A DNA stretch of 6,474 nucleotides from an uncultured Oceanospirillaceae bacterium (GTDB lineage Bacteria; Pseudomonadota; Gammaproteobacteria; Pseudomonadales; Balneatricaceae), in NCBI GenBank assembly GCA_946221045.1, contig CAMIIY010000120.1, positions 1-6,474 on the forward strand, in the 5' to 3' direction. The position numbers and the translations under genes are program-made. The stretch's first letter is position 1, and each line of letters starts with the position of its first letter. A model generated the notes under the pieces. It was not told where the DNA came from, did not search any database, and saw only the letters and a program-made list of their open reading frames with translations. This document shows positions 1-6,190 of the stretch, in pieces.

Positions 1-461
1 TTGCACCCTTTATCCGCAATCTGGAACGGCTGGGCATTCAGGCCAGCATCCGCATTATTGATGTATCTCAATACATTAACCGGTTACGCAGCTTTGACTT
101 TGATGTGATCGTCAGCAGTTTTGGCCAATCCACGTCTCCGGGTAATGAACAGCGTGACTTCTGGCATTCTTCGCTGGCCAACGAGCCGGGCAGCCGGAAT
201 ATTATCGGTATTCAAAATCCGGCGGTGGATTATCTGATCGAACAGATTATATCCGCCCCGGACCGTAAACAGCTGGTGCTTCGCGCCCGGGTGCTGGATC
301 GTGTATTGCAATGGAATCACTACGTGATCCCTCAGTTTCACATCAATAAATACCGGATTGCTTACCGGAAATTTATTCAGATGCCTGACACCCGCCCAGA
401 TTACAACATCGGTTTTGACACCTGGTGGACAACCCCGGTTAACGGAGGGGACGCTCAGTAA
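1..461 (+). CDS. yejA: Periplasmic peptide-binding protein of a Yej-type ABC importer, C-terminal part (5' end outside window)
   Basis: The open frame enters from the left edge (first full codon at 3) and ends at TAA 459-461, giving about 152 C-terminal residues of a protein that in E. coli is about 600 aa. It belongs to the family 5 extracellular solute-binding proteins, which bind peptides in the periplasm and hand them to the membrane channel. Visible YejA-like stretches are [20 protein letters not shown] with the following [15 protein letters not shown], the segment [21 protein letters not shown], and the terminal [11 protein letters not shown]. The signal peptide and N-terminal lobe are not in the window. 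The gene lies 2 nt before yejB and is followed in order by yejB, yejE and yejF, which supports the specific YejA assignment over a generic OppA/DppA. In enterobacteria this system imports peptides, including microcin C; that substrate is family knowledge, not something seen here. Confidence 0.93.
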   Translation, partial: APFIRNLERLGIQASIRIIDVSQYINRLRSFDFDVIVSSFGQSTSPGNEQRDFWHSSLANEPGSRNIIGIQNPAVDYLIEQIISAPDRKQLVLRARVLDRVLQWNHYVIPQFHINKYRIAYRKFIQMPDTRPDYNIGFDTWWTTPVNGGDAQ

Positions 462-463
462 TC

Positions 464-1564
464 ATGACCGCCTATATCCTGCGCCGGTTATTGTTGATCA
501 TCCCCACCCTGCTGGGCATTCTGACCATCAACTTTATTATTGTTCAGGCGGCACCGGGCGGCCCGGTGGAACAGGCCATCGCCCAGTTAGAGGGACTGGA
601 TGTGGGTGCCACAGCACGCATCAGTGGTTCACAAACAGATCTCAGCAGTCAGAGCACAGGGAGCACCGGAGGTAATGACAGTAACTACCGTGGTGCCCGT
701 GGTCTTGACCCGGCGCTGGTACAGGAGATAGAAGCCCTGTACGGTTTTGACAAGCCGGCTCATGAACGCTTCTGGGAGATGCTGAAAAGCTATGCCCAAT
801 TCGATTTTGGCAAAAGCCTGTTCAGTGACAAACCCGTAGTGGACCTGATTATCGAAAAAATCCCGGTCTCTATCACGCTGGGGCTCTGGACTACCCTCAT
901 CACCTATATGATCTCCATTCCATTGGGGATTCGAAAAGCCGTCAGAGACGGCACCCCTTTCGATATCTGGACCAGCAGTGCCATTATCGTCGGTTACGCC
1001 ATTCCCAACTTCCTGTTCGCGATTCTGCTGATTGTGGTTTTTGCCGGCGGTACCTGGCTGGACTGGTTTCCTTTGCGTGGCCTGACATCACCGGATTTTG
1101 ATCAGCTGTCGCTCTGGGGCAAGATTGTTGATTACTTCTGGCATATTACGTTGCCAGTACTCGCTTCTGTCATTGGCAGTTTCGCCGCCCTGACCATGCT
1201 GACCAAAAACTCGTTTCTTGATGAGATCAACAAGCAGTATGTGCTTACCGCCCGGGCCAAAGGGCTGTCGGAAAATCAGGTGCTGTACGGTCATGTCTTT
1301 CGCAACGCCATGCTGATCATTATCGCAGGCATGCCCGCTGCCCTGATCTCGATTTTCTTTACTGGCTCCATGCTGATAGAGGTAATTTTCTCACTGGATG
1401 GGATCGGTCTGCTGGGCTATGAAGCAGTCATAAACCGCGACTATCCCGTCATCTTTGGCACACTGTACATCTTCACTCTGATTGGCCTGCTGCTTAAACT
1501 GATCAGTGACATCACCTATGTGCTGGTGGACCCCCGCATCGATTTCGAAAGTCGGGAGCACTGA
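464..1564 (+). CDS. yejB: Peptide ABC importer inner-membrane permease YejB
   Basis: This 366-aa integral membrane permease (E. coli YejB is 364 aa) forms half of the translocation channel of the YejABEF peptide importer. Likely membrane helices lie at about residues 8-29, 136-158, 172-193, 226-246, 285-305 and 330-352. The binding-protein-dependent permease domain covers the C-terminal two thirds, and the EAA loop that contacts the ATPase is at about 259-282 (TARAKGL...FRNA). The N-terminal [20 protein letters not shown] followed by GGPVEQAIA is typical of the family. Residues about 45-80 form a Gly/Ser/Thr-rich periplasmic insert, also present in the E. coli protein though different in sequence. 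The ATG at 464 was chosen because it starts 2 nt after yejA and follows GGAGGGG at 444-450; that spacing of 13 nt is somewhat long. The gene is 2 nt ahead of yejE. Confidence 0.97.
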   Translation: MTAYILRRLLLIIPTLLGILTINFIIVQAAPGGPVEQAIAQLEGLDVGATARISGSQTDLSSQSTGSTGGNDSNYRGARGLDPALVQEIEALYGFDKPAHERFWEMLKSYAQFDFGKSLFSDKPVVDLIIEKIPVSITLGLWTTLITYMISIPLGIRKAVRDGTPFDIWTSSAIIVGYAIPNFLFAILLIVVFAGGTWLDWFPLRGLTSPDFDQLSLWGKIVDYFWHITLPVLASVIGSFAALTMLTKNSFLDEINKQYVLTARAKGLSENQVLYGHVFRNAMLIIIAGMPAALISIFFTGSMLIEVIFSLDGIGLLGYEAVINRDYPVIFGTLYIFTLIGLLLKLISDITYVLVDPRIDFESREH

Positions 1565-1566
1565 GC

Positions 1567-2601
1567 ATGGCCCTGCAGATGAGTCCTCTGAACCAGCGCC
1601 GTCTGGCCAACTTCCGCAATAACCGCCGGGGATACTGGTCACTCTGGATCTTTCTGGCACTGTTCCTGTTGTCACTGTTTGCCGAACTGCTGGCCAATGA
1701 TCAACCTCTACTGGTGAAATTTAAGGGTGATCTTTATTACCCTGTTGCCAAGGACTACACCGAACTCACCTTTGGCGGCGACTTTGAGAGCCCTGCGGAT
1801 TATAAAGACCCCTACATTCAGGACCTGATTAAAGAAACTGGACAGGGCTGGATTCTCTGGGCACCCATCCCGTTCAGCTATAACACCATCAATTACGACC
1901 TGCCCGTGCCGGCACCCTCTCCGCCAACCCCGGAAAACCTGCTGGGCACAGATGATCAGGGACGTGACGTACTGGCCCGGGTCATTTATGGGTTTCGGAT
2001 CTCCGTTTTGTTTGCAGTGGTGCTGACGCTGGCCAGCTCTGTCATCGGTATCATTGCCGGTGCAGTGCAGGGCTATTACGGCGGTAAGGTCGACTTGCTG
2101 TTTCAGCGTTTTATCGAAATCTGGTCCGGACTGCCGGTACTCTTCCTGCTGATCATTCTGGCCAGCGTGGTAGAGCCCAATTTCTGGTGGCTGCTGGGCA
2201 TTATGCTGCTCTTCTCCTGGATGAATCTGGTAGACGTGGTACGCGCTGAGTTCCTGCGTGGCCGTAATCTTGAGTATGTGCGGGCAGCCCGGGCACTGGG
2301 CTTAGGTAACCGCAATATCATGTTCCGCCACATTCTGCCGAACGCAATGGTAGCGACCCTGACCTTCATGCCCTTTATCTTTAATGGTTCACTGGTGACG
2401 CTGACAGCACTGGATTTTCTGGGCTTTGGTCTGCCCCCCGGCTCCCCCTCTCTCGGTGAACTGGTAGCTCAGGGTAAAACCAACCTGCATGCACCCTGGC
2501 TGGGCATTACTGCATTTGTTGTGTTGTCCCTGATGCTCAGTCTATTGATTTTTATCGGCGAAGCCGTGCGCGATGCCTTTGACCCAAGGAAGGTGCAATG
2601 A
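1567..2601 (+). CDS. yejE: Peptide ABC importer inner-membrane permease YejE
   Basis: This 344-aa permease (E. coli YejE 341 aa) is the second channel subunit of the importer and an OppC/DppC-type protein. The N-terminus NQRRLANFRNNRRGYWSLWI followed by a membrane helix (about residues 25-43) is the OppC-type leader segment. A periplasmic region of about 100 residues follows, then the family signature LLGTDDQGRDVLAR (125-138). The permease core has helices at about 146-167, 188-202, 206-223, 260-280 and 312-331, with the EAA loop at 237-260 (YVRAARALGLG...ILPNA). The C-terminus GEAVRDAFDPRK is strongly conserved in YejE. The ATG at 1567 lies 2 nt after the yejB stop, and GGGAG at 1554-1558 inside yejB is its ribosome site. 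An in-frame ATG at 1579 is a less likely start. The gene overlaps yejF by 4 nt. Confidence 0.97.
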   Translation: MALQMSPLNQRRLANFRNNRRGYWSLWIFLALFLLSLFAELLANDQPLLVKFKGDLYYPVAKDYTELTFGGDFESPADYKDPYIQDLIKETGQGWILWAPIPFSYNTINYDLPVPAPSPPTPENLLGTDDQGRDVLARVIYGFRISVLFAVVLTLASSVIGIIAGAVQGYYGGKVDLLFQRFIEIWSGLPVLFLLIILASVVEPNFWWLLGIMLLFSWMNLVDVVRAEFLRGRNLEYVRAARALGLGNRNIMFRHILPNAMVATLTFMPFIFNGSLVTLTALDFLGFGLPPGSPSLGELVAQGKTNLHAPWLGITAFVVLSLMLSLLIFIGEAVRDAFDPRKVQ

Positions 2602-4196
2602 CAGAGCCACTATTACAGGTAAACCATCTGGCCGTTGATTTTGTGCAGGGCGAGCGCACGGTGCATGCCGTGAGAGATGTCAGTTTCCAGCTCAACAAGG
2701 GTGAGACGCTGGCGCTGGTCGGTGAATCCGGCTCTGGCAAATCGGTCACGGCTATGTCGATTCTCAAACTCCTGCCCTATCCCAAGGCACGCCACCCCTC
2801 AGGTGAAATAGTGTTTCAGGGGCAGTCACTCCTGCCACTGGATGAAACCAGAATCCGGCAGTTGCGCGGACGTAAAATCAGCGTCATCTTTCAGGAACCC
2901 ATGACCTCGCTGAATCCTCTTCACACCATTGAGAAACAGATTGGTGAGGTGCTGTTCCTGCATCAGGGGCTTAACGCCAAAGCAGCCCGGGCACGTATTG
3001 TTGAACTGCTGGAACTGGTCGGCATACCGGATCCTGTCAGTCGTCTGGGCAGTTACCCGCATCAGTTATCCGGTGGGCAGCGGCAACGCGTCATGATCGC
3101 CATGGCACTGGCCAATGACCCGGAGCTATTGATTGCCGATGAGCCCACGACTGCTCTGGATGTCACCATTCAGGAGCAGATCCTGCAACTGCTGCAGGCG
3201 CTGCAAACTAAACTGGGTATGGCCATTCTATTGATCACTCATGACCTGAACATCGTGCAACGATATGCCCATCAGGTCTGTGTGATGTATCAGGGTGAAC
3301 AGGTAGAAGCGGCACCGACAGCCCAGCTGTTTGCCGCACCACAACACCCCTATACCCGGAAATTGCTGGATGCAGAGCCTTCTGGCGAAGCACCGCCACT
3401 GCCAGCGCAACAACACCCCCTGCTGCAGACCAAGGCGCTAAAAATCTGGTTCCCGATCAAACAGGGGCTGTTGCAACGTACAGTCGATCACTTCCGGGCG
3501 GTTAACCGCGCGGATCTGACCTTGCATAAAGGGGAAACCCTGGGCATTGTTGGCGAATCCGGATCCGGCAAAACCACACTGGCACTGGCGATACTCAAGC
3601 TGATTCGCAGCGAAGGCACGATCCTGCTCGATCAAACCGATCTATCAGCCATGAGCCAGCGTGAGGTAAAACCCCTGCGACGCAAAATGCAGATCGTGTT
3701 TCAGGATCCCTTCGGCAGCCTCAGCCCACGCATGTCCATCGCAGAAATAATTGCGGAAGGGCTGGAAATTCATTACCCCGAACAGAAAAGCCAGCACGAC
3801 TCTATGATCTGCGATGTGCTGACCGAAGTTGGTATTGAGCCGGAAAGTCGCTTCCGCTACCCCCATGAGTTTTCCGGTGGCCAGCGACAGCGCATCGCCA
3901 TTGCCCGGGCACTGGTATTACAGCCTGAACTGATTATTCTGGACGAACCCACATCCGCACTGGATCGTACGGTACAAAAACAGATTATTGACCTGTTACG
4001 CCGGCTGCAGCAAACCCATCAGTTAAGCTATCTGTTTATCAGTCACGACCTGGCGGTGGTTAAAGCACTGAGCCATCGGGTTATCGTGATGCATCAGGGC
4101 GATGTGGTCGAACAGGGCACCACTGAGCAGATTTTCAATGCCCCGCAACAGCCCTACACTCAAAAGCTGCTGCATGCTGCTTTCAGCCATAGCTGA
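2598..4196 (+). CDS. yejF: Peptide ABC importer ATPase YejF with two fused nucleotide-binding domains
   Basis: This 532-aa cytoplasmic ATPase (E. coli YejF 529 aa) powers the YejABEF importer; both nucleotide-binding domains are in one chain. Domain 1 has Walker A GESGSGKS 42-49, Q-loop Q99, signature LSGGQ 157-161, Walker B LLIADEP 177-183 and H-loop H215. Domain 2 has Walker A GESGSGKT 319-326, Q369, signature FSGGQ 425-429, Walker B LIILDEP 445-451 and H483. All catalytic elements are intact in both halves. Each domain ends with the oligopeptide-transporter C-terminal segment ([10 protein letters not shown] about 248-257, [10 protein letters not shown] about 516-525). The start codon overlaps the yejE stop as ATGA (2598-2601) behind a strong ribosome site AAGGAAGG at 2586-2593, so translation is probably coupled. 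The symbol rests on the yejABE context; the sequence alone could also suit other fused ATPases such as GsiA. Confidence 0.97.
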   Translation: MTEPLLQVNHLAVDFVQGERTVHAVRDVSFQLNKGETLALVGESGSGKSVTAMSILKLLPYPKARHPSGEIVFQGQSLLPLDETRIRQLRGRKISVIFQEPMTSLNPLHTIEKQIGEVLFLHQGLNAKAARARIVELLELVGIPDPVSRLGSYPHQLSGGQRQRVMIAMALANDPELLIADEPTTALDVTIQEQILQLLQALQTKLGMAILLITHDLNIVQRYAHQVCVMYQGEQVEAAPTAQLFAAPQHPYTRKLLDAEPSGEAPPLPAQQHPLLQTKALKIWFPIKQGLLQRTVDHFRAVNRADLTLHKGETLGIVGESGSGKTTLALAILKLIRSEGTILLDQTDLSAMSQREVKPLRRKMQIVFQDPFGSLSPRMSIAEIIAEGLEIHYPEQKSQHDSMICDVLTEVGIEPESRFRYPHEFSGGQRQRIAIARALVLQPELIILDEPTSALDRTVQKQIIDLLRRLQQTHQLSYLFISHDLAVVKALSHRVIVMHQGDVVEQGTTEQIFNAPQQPYTQKLLHAAFSHS

Positions 4197-4211
4197 AGCG
4201 GGAAAGCAGCA
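4175..4211 (+). repeat. Inverted repeat straddling the yejF stop codon (possible 3' hairpin)
   Basis: TGCTGCTTTC (4175-4184) is followed after 17 nt by its exact reverse complement GAAAGCAGCA (4202-4211). The left arm encodes the last residues of yejF, and the stop codon TGA (4194-4196) sits in the loop. No T-tract follows (the sequence goes on ACCCACTTTAG), so it is not a standard intrinsic terminator. It could protect the mRNA 3' end or mark a Rho-dependent end. A smaller alternative stem CAGC/GCTG (4184-4187 with 4192-4195) lies inside the loop. Confidence 0.5.
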
Positions 4212-4290
4212 CCCACTTTAGACTGTGCACCCAATAGACCGGTGTAGTCATTCTTTAGAGCAAAATTATCTAACAGCTATTTTTTTGCGG

Positions 4291-4296
4291 TAGAAT
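4291..4296 (+). promoter_or_regulatory. Candidate -10 element of a distal ndh promoter (P1)
   Basis: TAGAAT matches the sigma-70 -10 consensus at 5 of 6 positions and lies just after a T7 run (4280-4286). The start of transcription would be near 4303, giving a leader of about 96 nt that includes the whole inverted repeat at 4330-4386. The -35 is poor: the best candidate is TTATCT at 4266-4271, with a long 19-bp spacer. It is a weak prediction from hexamer matching only. Confidence 0.3.
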
Positions 4297-4307
4297 ACGA
4301 CCTTAGA

Positions 4308-4335
4308 TTTACCTTGCCGTTTGTGCGCTTAGAAT
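4308..4335 (+). promoter_or_regulatory. Candidate proximal ndh promoter (P2)
   Basis: TTTACC (4308-4313, 4 of 6 to the -35 consensus) is separated by 16 bp from TAGAAT (4330-4335, 5 of 6 to the -10 consensus). Transcription would start near 4342, about 57 nt before the ndh ATG. The -10 coincides with the left arm of the inverted repeat at 4330-4386, so if P2 is the true promoter the repeat cannot fold in the mRNA and might instead be a protein-binding dyad. Confidence 0.35.
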
Positions 4336-4386
4336 TATCGGACTGTCCTCCATGTAGCACATCAGGTGGCCATTCCCATAATTCTA
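4330..4386 (+). repeat. Inverted repeat (9-bp arms, extended imperfectly) directly before the ndh ribosome site
   Basis: TAGAATTAT (4330-4338) is matched exactly by its reverse complement ATAATTCTA (4378-4386). Pairing can continue inwards with single mismatches: GGA 4340-4342 with TCC 4374-4376, TG 4344-4345 with CA 4371-4372, CC 4347-4348 with GG 4368-4369, and CC 4350-4351 with GG 4365-4366. The right arm ends one base before the Shine-Dalgarno GAGG at 4388. It could be a leader hairpin acting on ndh translation or mRNA stability, or a DNA operator. The inverted repeat is seen; the function is inferred. Confidence 0.5.
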
Positions 4387-4387
4387 C

Positions 4388-4391
4388 GAGG
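4388..4391 (+). promoter_or_regulatory. ndh ribosome binding site deciding the start
   Basis: GAGG lies 7 nt before the ATG at 4399. The frame is open further upstream to a GTG at 4366, but that codon has no purine-rich site in front of it, and the family's N-terminal FAD-binding strand begins right after the ATG at 4399. Confidence 0.75.
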
Positions 4392-4398
4392 TACCATA

Positions 4399-5697
4399 AT
4401 GAACAACACGCCACATCACATCGTCGTGGTCGGCGGCGGAGCCGGCGGTCTGGAGCTGGCCACCCAGCTGGGCCATCGCTACCGCAAAAATGACCAGATC
4501 ACCGTCACCCTGGTGGACAAAAAACGCTTTCATATCTGGAAGCCGTTATTGCATGAAGTAGCCACCGGCTCACTGGATACCAACCTTGATGGTGTGGCAT
4601 ATCACGCCCACGCAGCGAAACATCACTACGAATTTCAGCTGGGCTGTTTCTGTGACCTCGATACAGATAATCAGACGATCACCCTGGCGGAAACCTTTGA
4701 TGATCAGGGCGAACCTGTCCTGGCTGAACGTAAGTTGCCTTATGACACCCTGGTCATGGCACTGGGCAGTGTCAGCAACGACTTCAATACCCCGGGTGTT
4801 AAAGACCACTGCTTCTTCCTGGATACACCTGCCGAAGCAGAGCGTTTCCGTGAAGCCCTGCTGAATAACTTTATGCGCGTTAACCAGCAGGAAAACGGTG
4901 TGCTGGACATCGCCATCGTCGGTGGTGGTGCAACCGGTGTTGAGTTGTCAGCCGAGCTGTACAACGTGACGGATATGCTGAAAGCCTATGGCATGAAGCG
5001 TATGACCAATGATCAACTGCGGATCACTCTGATCGAAGCTGGCCCGCGCATTTTGCCTGCTCTGCCAGACAATATCTCCTTGTCTGCCTTAAAAGCACTG
5101 GCTGATCTGGGTGTCACTGTTCGAGCCAACACACTGATTAAATCCTCGAACAAAGAGGGTTTCATTACGGCAGAAGACGAGCTAATCCCGGCGAAAATGC
5201 AGATCTGGGCTGCCGGTGTGAAAGCCCCCAGCTTCCTCGCAGATCTTTACAAGTTCGAGCTGAACAAAGTTAACCAGATCATGGTTAAGTCGACCCTGCA
5301 AAGCACGCTGCATGACAATATCTTTGTCATTGGTGATTGCTGTGCATGTTTGCAACCTGACGGCACCTGGGTACCACCACGGGCACAATCTGCGCACCAG
5401 ATGGCCTCACTGGTGCTGGATAATATTCGTCGGCGTTTTGAAGACAAACCACTGAAAAACTACCTGTACAAAGATCATGGCTCTTTGGTGAATCTGAGTC
5501 GCTACAGCACAGTCGGCAGCCTGATGGGGAATCTGAGCCGCAGCAGTATGTTTATTGAGGGACGTATTGCTCGCTTTGTGTATCTATCACTTTATCGTAT
5601 GCACCAATTCGCGATACATGGCTGGGCCAAGGCACTGATGGTTATCCTGGCCGAAAAAGTCGGCAAGGTAGTTCGGCCAAAGATGAAATTGCATTAA
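4399..5697 (+). CDS. ndh: Type II NADH:quinone oxidoreductase (NDH-2)
   Basis: This 432-aa flavoprotein (E. coli Ndh 434 aa) oxidises NADH with FAD and reduces the membrane quinone pool without pumping protons. The FAD Rossmann motif is VVVGGGAGGLE at 9-19, followed by the Ndh-typical WKPLLHEVATGSLD at 47-60. The NADH-binding motif is IAIVGGGATGVELSAEL at 171-187. The FAD/quinone region has WAAGVKAP at 270-277, IGDCCAC at 311-317 and PPRAQSAHQMA at 326-336. The C-terminal segment from about 357 (KDHGSLVNLSRYSTVGSLMG, then IEGRIARFVYLSLYRMHQ) has the Ndh pattern and ends in the basic VRPKMKLH; it is expected to attach the protein peripherally to the inner membrane. All expected motifs are present. 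The gene has its own leader, is probably a single transcription unit, and ends in an intrinsic terminator. Confidence 0.97.
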   Translation: MNNTPHHIVVVGGGAGGLELATQLGHRYRKNDQITVTLVDKKRFHIWKPLLHEVATGSLDTNLDGVAYHAHAAKHHYEFQLGCFCDLDTDNQTITLAETFDDQGEPVLAERKLPYDTLVMALGSVSNDFNTPGVKDHCFFLDTPAEAERFREALLNNFMRVNQQENGVLDIAIVGGGATGVELSAELYNVTDMLKAYGMKRMTNDQLRITLIEAGPRILPALPDNISLSALKALADLGVTVRANTLIKSSNKEGFITAEDELIPAKMQIWAAGVKAPSFLADLYKFELNKVNQIMVKSTLQSTLHDNIFVIGDCCACLQPDGTWVPPRAQSAHQMASLVLDNIRRRFEDKPLKNYLYKDHGSLVNLSRYSTVGSLMGNLSRSSMFIEGRIARFVYLSLYRMHQFAIHGWAKALMVILAEKVGKVVRPKMKLH

Positions 5698-5708
5698 ATA
5701 CTGCGAAT

Positions 5709-5745
5709 ACCGGCGTCACTCTGATGCTGACGCCGGTTTTATTTT
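5709..5745 (+). terminator. Intrinsic terminator of ndh, shared with the convergent hemerythrin gene
   Basis: A perfect 10-bp stem, ACCGGCGTCA (5709-5718) with TGACGCCGGT (5728-5737), encloses a 9-nt loop and runs into TTTTATTTT (5737-5745), 12 nt after the ndh stop codon. On the opposite strand the hemerythrin stop codon (5741-5739) lies within the T-tract and the same stem begins right after it, but only a poor T-run follows in that direction, so termination there is less certain. Confidence 0.9.
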
Positions 5746-6104
5746 GCCGCTGACTCCCAGATAAACTCTTCCAGTTTTTTATCCACCCGCATGATATGCC
5801 GGGTCAACCACTCGGTCAGAAACTCGGACAACAGCTTTCTCAATTCACCATCATAGGTGTGATGCTCATGCTGCATCCGCATCAGTTCTTCACGAAATTT
5901 ATTATGAGCGGCGGTGTGCTGTTCACATTCGGGGTAAGCAAGTTGCCGCATGTAGGCTTCTTCTAACGCAAAGTGGTGCTCGGCGTATTCATATAAACGG
6001 CTGAAGACCTGCCCATCGGCCTGGTCAGATTTGATTTCGTCAATCAAGACAAACAGCCTCTGGTGCTGCTGATCCTGCCAGATCAGTTCGCTGGTTTTAC
6101 TCAT
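5739..6104 (-). CDS. Single-domain bacteriohemerythrin (di-iron O2-binding protein)
   Basis: This 121-aa soluble protein consists of one hemerythrin domain: a four-helix bundle whose di-iron centre binds O2 and, in some members, NO. All seven expected ligands are in place: H14 (in QDQQHQRLF), H44 and E48 (HFALEE), H63 and H67 (HTAAH), and H103 and D108 (HIMRVD). Spacing between H44, H63, H67, H103 and D108 follows the usual bacterial pattern, whereas H14-H44 is 30 residues, shorter than the roughly 36 I recall for well-studied bacteriohemerythrins, and the N-terminal arm is short. The ATG is preceded by AGGAG (6114-6110) with 5 nt spacing. There is no signal peptide or fused sensor domain, so a cytoplasmic role in O2 storage, delivery or sensing is inferred. 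It converges on ndh and has an FNR-like box upstream. Confidence 0.93.
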   Translation of the reverse strand: MSKTSELIWQDQQHQRLFVLIDEIKSDQADGQVFSRLYEYAEHHFALEEAYMRQLAYPECEQHTAAHNKFREELMRMQHEHHTYDGELRKLLSEFLTEWLTRHIMRVDKKLEEFIWESAAK

Positions 6105-6121
6105 GGCTGCTCCTGCTTTTT

Positions 6122-6151
6122 ATTATATCCCCCCAGTTAAACAGTATTGCA
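6122..6151 (-). promoter_or_regulatory. Candidate hemerythrin promoter region with two possible -10 elements
   Basis: Reading the minus strand, one candidate is an extended -10, TG-C-AATACT (6151-6143, 4 of 6 in the hexamer). It would start transcription near 6136 and give a 31-32-nt leader; the FNR-like box then centres at -41.5. The other is a perfect TATAAT (6127-6122), starting near 6115, with a leader of only about 11 nt that begins at the ribosome site; the box then centres near -62. Neither has a good -35, which fits activator dependence. The two options cannot be separated by eye. Confidence 0.45.
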
Positions 6152-6168
6152 GATTCTGGGTATTGCAG
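6144..6168. repeat. 9-bp direct repeat in the hemerythrin promoter region
   Basis: GTATTGCAG occurs exactly twice, at 6144-6152 and 6160-6168, with a 16-nt period, between the FNR-like box and the TATAAT hexamer. On the coding strand each copy reads CTGCAATAC. The downstream copy contains the extended -10 candidate. It may be a paired protein-binding site or a chance repeat. Confidence 0.4.
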
Positions 6169-6170
6169 CA

Positions 6171-6184
6171 TTGACCCATATCAA
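6171..6184 (-). promoter_or_regulatory. FNR/Anr/Dnr-type box upstream of hemerythrin
   Basis: The minus strand reads TTGATATGGGTCAA, matching TTGAT-N4-ATCAA at 9 of the 10 defined positions. A further TTGATA half-site lies 10 bp upstream (6194-6189) and overlaps the stop codon of the PqiA-type gene. FNR and Anr respond to oxygen loss and Dnr to NO, and all share this consensus, so the regulator cannot be named. The placement at -41.5 from one candidate start and about -62 from another matches the two classical activating positions of this family. Confidence 0.55.
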
Positions 6185-6190
6185 GCGCTA

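Larger units (their letters stand above)
4197..4398. other. yejF-ndh intergenic region
   Basis: These 202 nt hold no convincing gene. From left to right they contain the right arm of the yejF 3' inverted repeat, a weak interrupted hairpin (GACT 4221-4224 and CACC 4228-4231 with GGTG 4241-4244 and AGTC 4246-4249), a T7 run at 4280-4286, two TAGAAT hexamers (4291 and 4330), and the long inverted repeat that ends just before the ndh ribosome site. The stretch is more A+T-rich than the flanking genes, as expected of a promoter region. Confidence 0.7.

Noticed and set aside
84..341. Minus-strand open frame opposite the yejA end
   Set aside because: It is a shadow of the clear YejA coding frame and has no recognisable domain or ribosome site.
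358..675. Plus-strand open frame crossing the yejA-yejB junction
   Set aside because: It overlaps two well-supported genes in another frame, and its composition (Gly/His/Thr-rich, no domain) looks like out-of-frame translation.
598..705. Low-complexity Gly/Ser/Thr-rich stretch in yejB as an insertion or recent repeat expansion
   Set aside because: E. coli YejB has a comparable poorly conserved Gly-rich loop at the same place and total length is normal, so it is a family feature.
4221..4249. Interrupted hairpin (GACT...CACC with GGTG...AGTC) as a yej operon terminator
   Set aside because: The stem is only 8 bp, broken by a 3/1 internal loop, and followed by ATTCTTTAG rather than a real T-tract, so it is too weak to call.
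4366..4398. Upstream GTG start giving ndh 11 extra N-terminal residues
   Set aside because: There is no ribosome site before 4366, whereas GAGG is well placed before the ATG at 4399, and the FAD-binding fold begins right after that ATG. The extension also overlaps the inverted repeat.
6129..6134. Six-base C/G run next to the hemerythrin TATAAT as a phase-variable promoter tract
   Set aside because: Six bases is short for slipped-strand variation, and no other sign of phase variation is visible.
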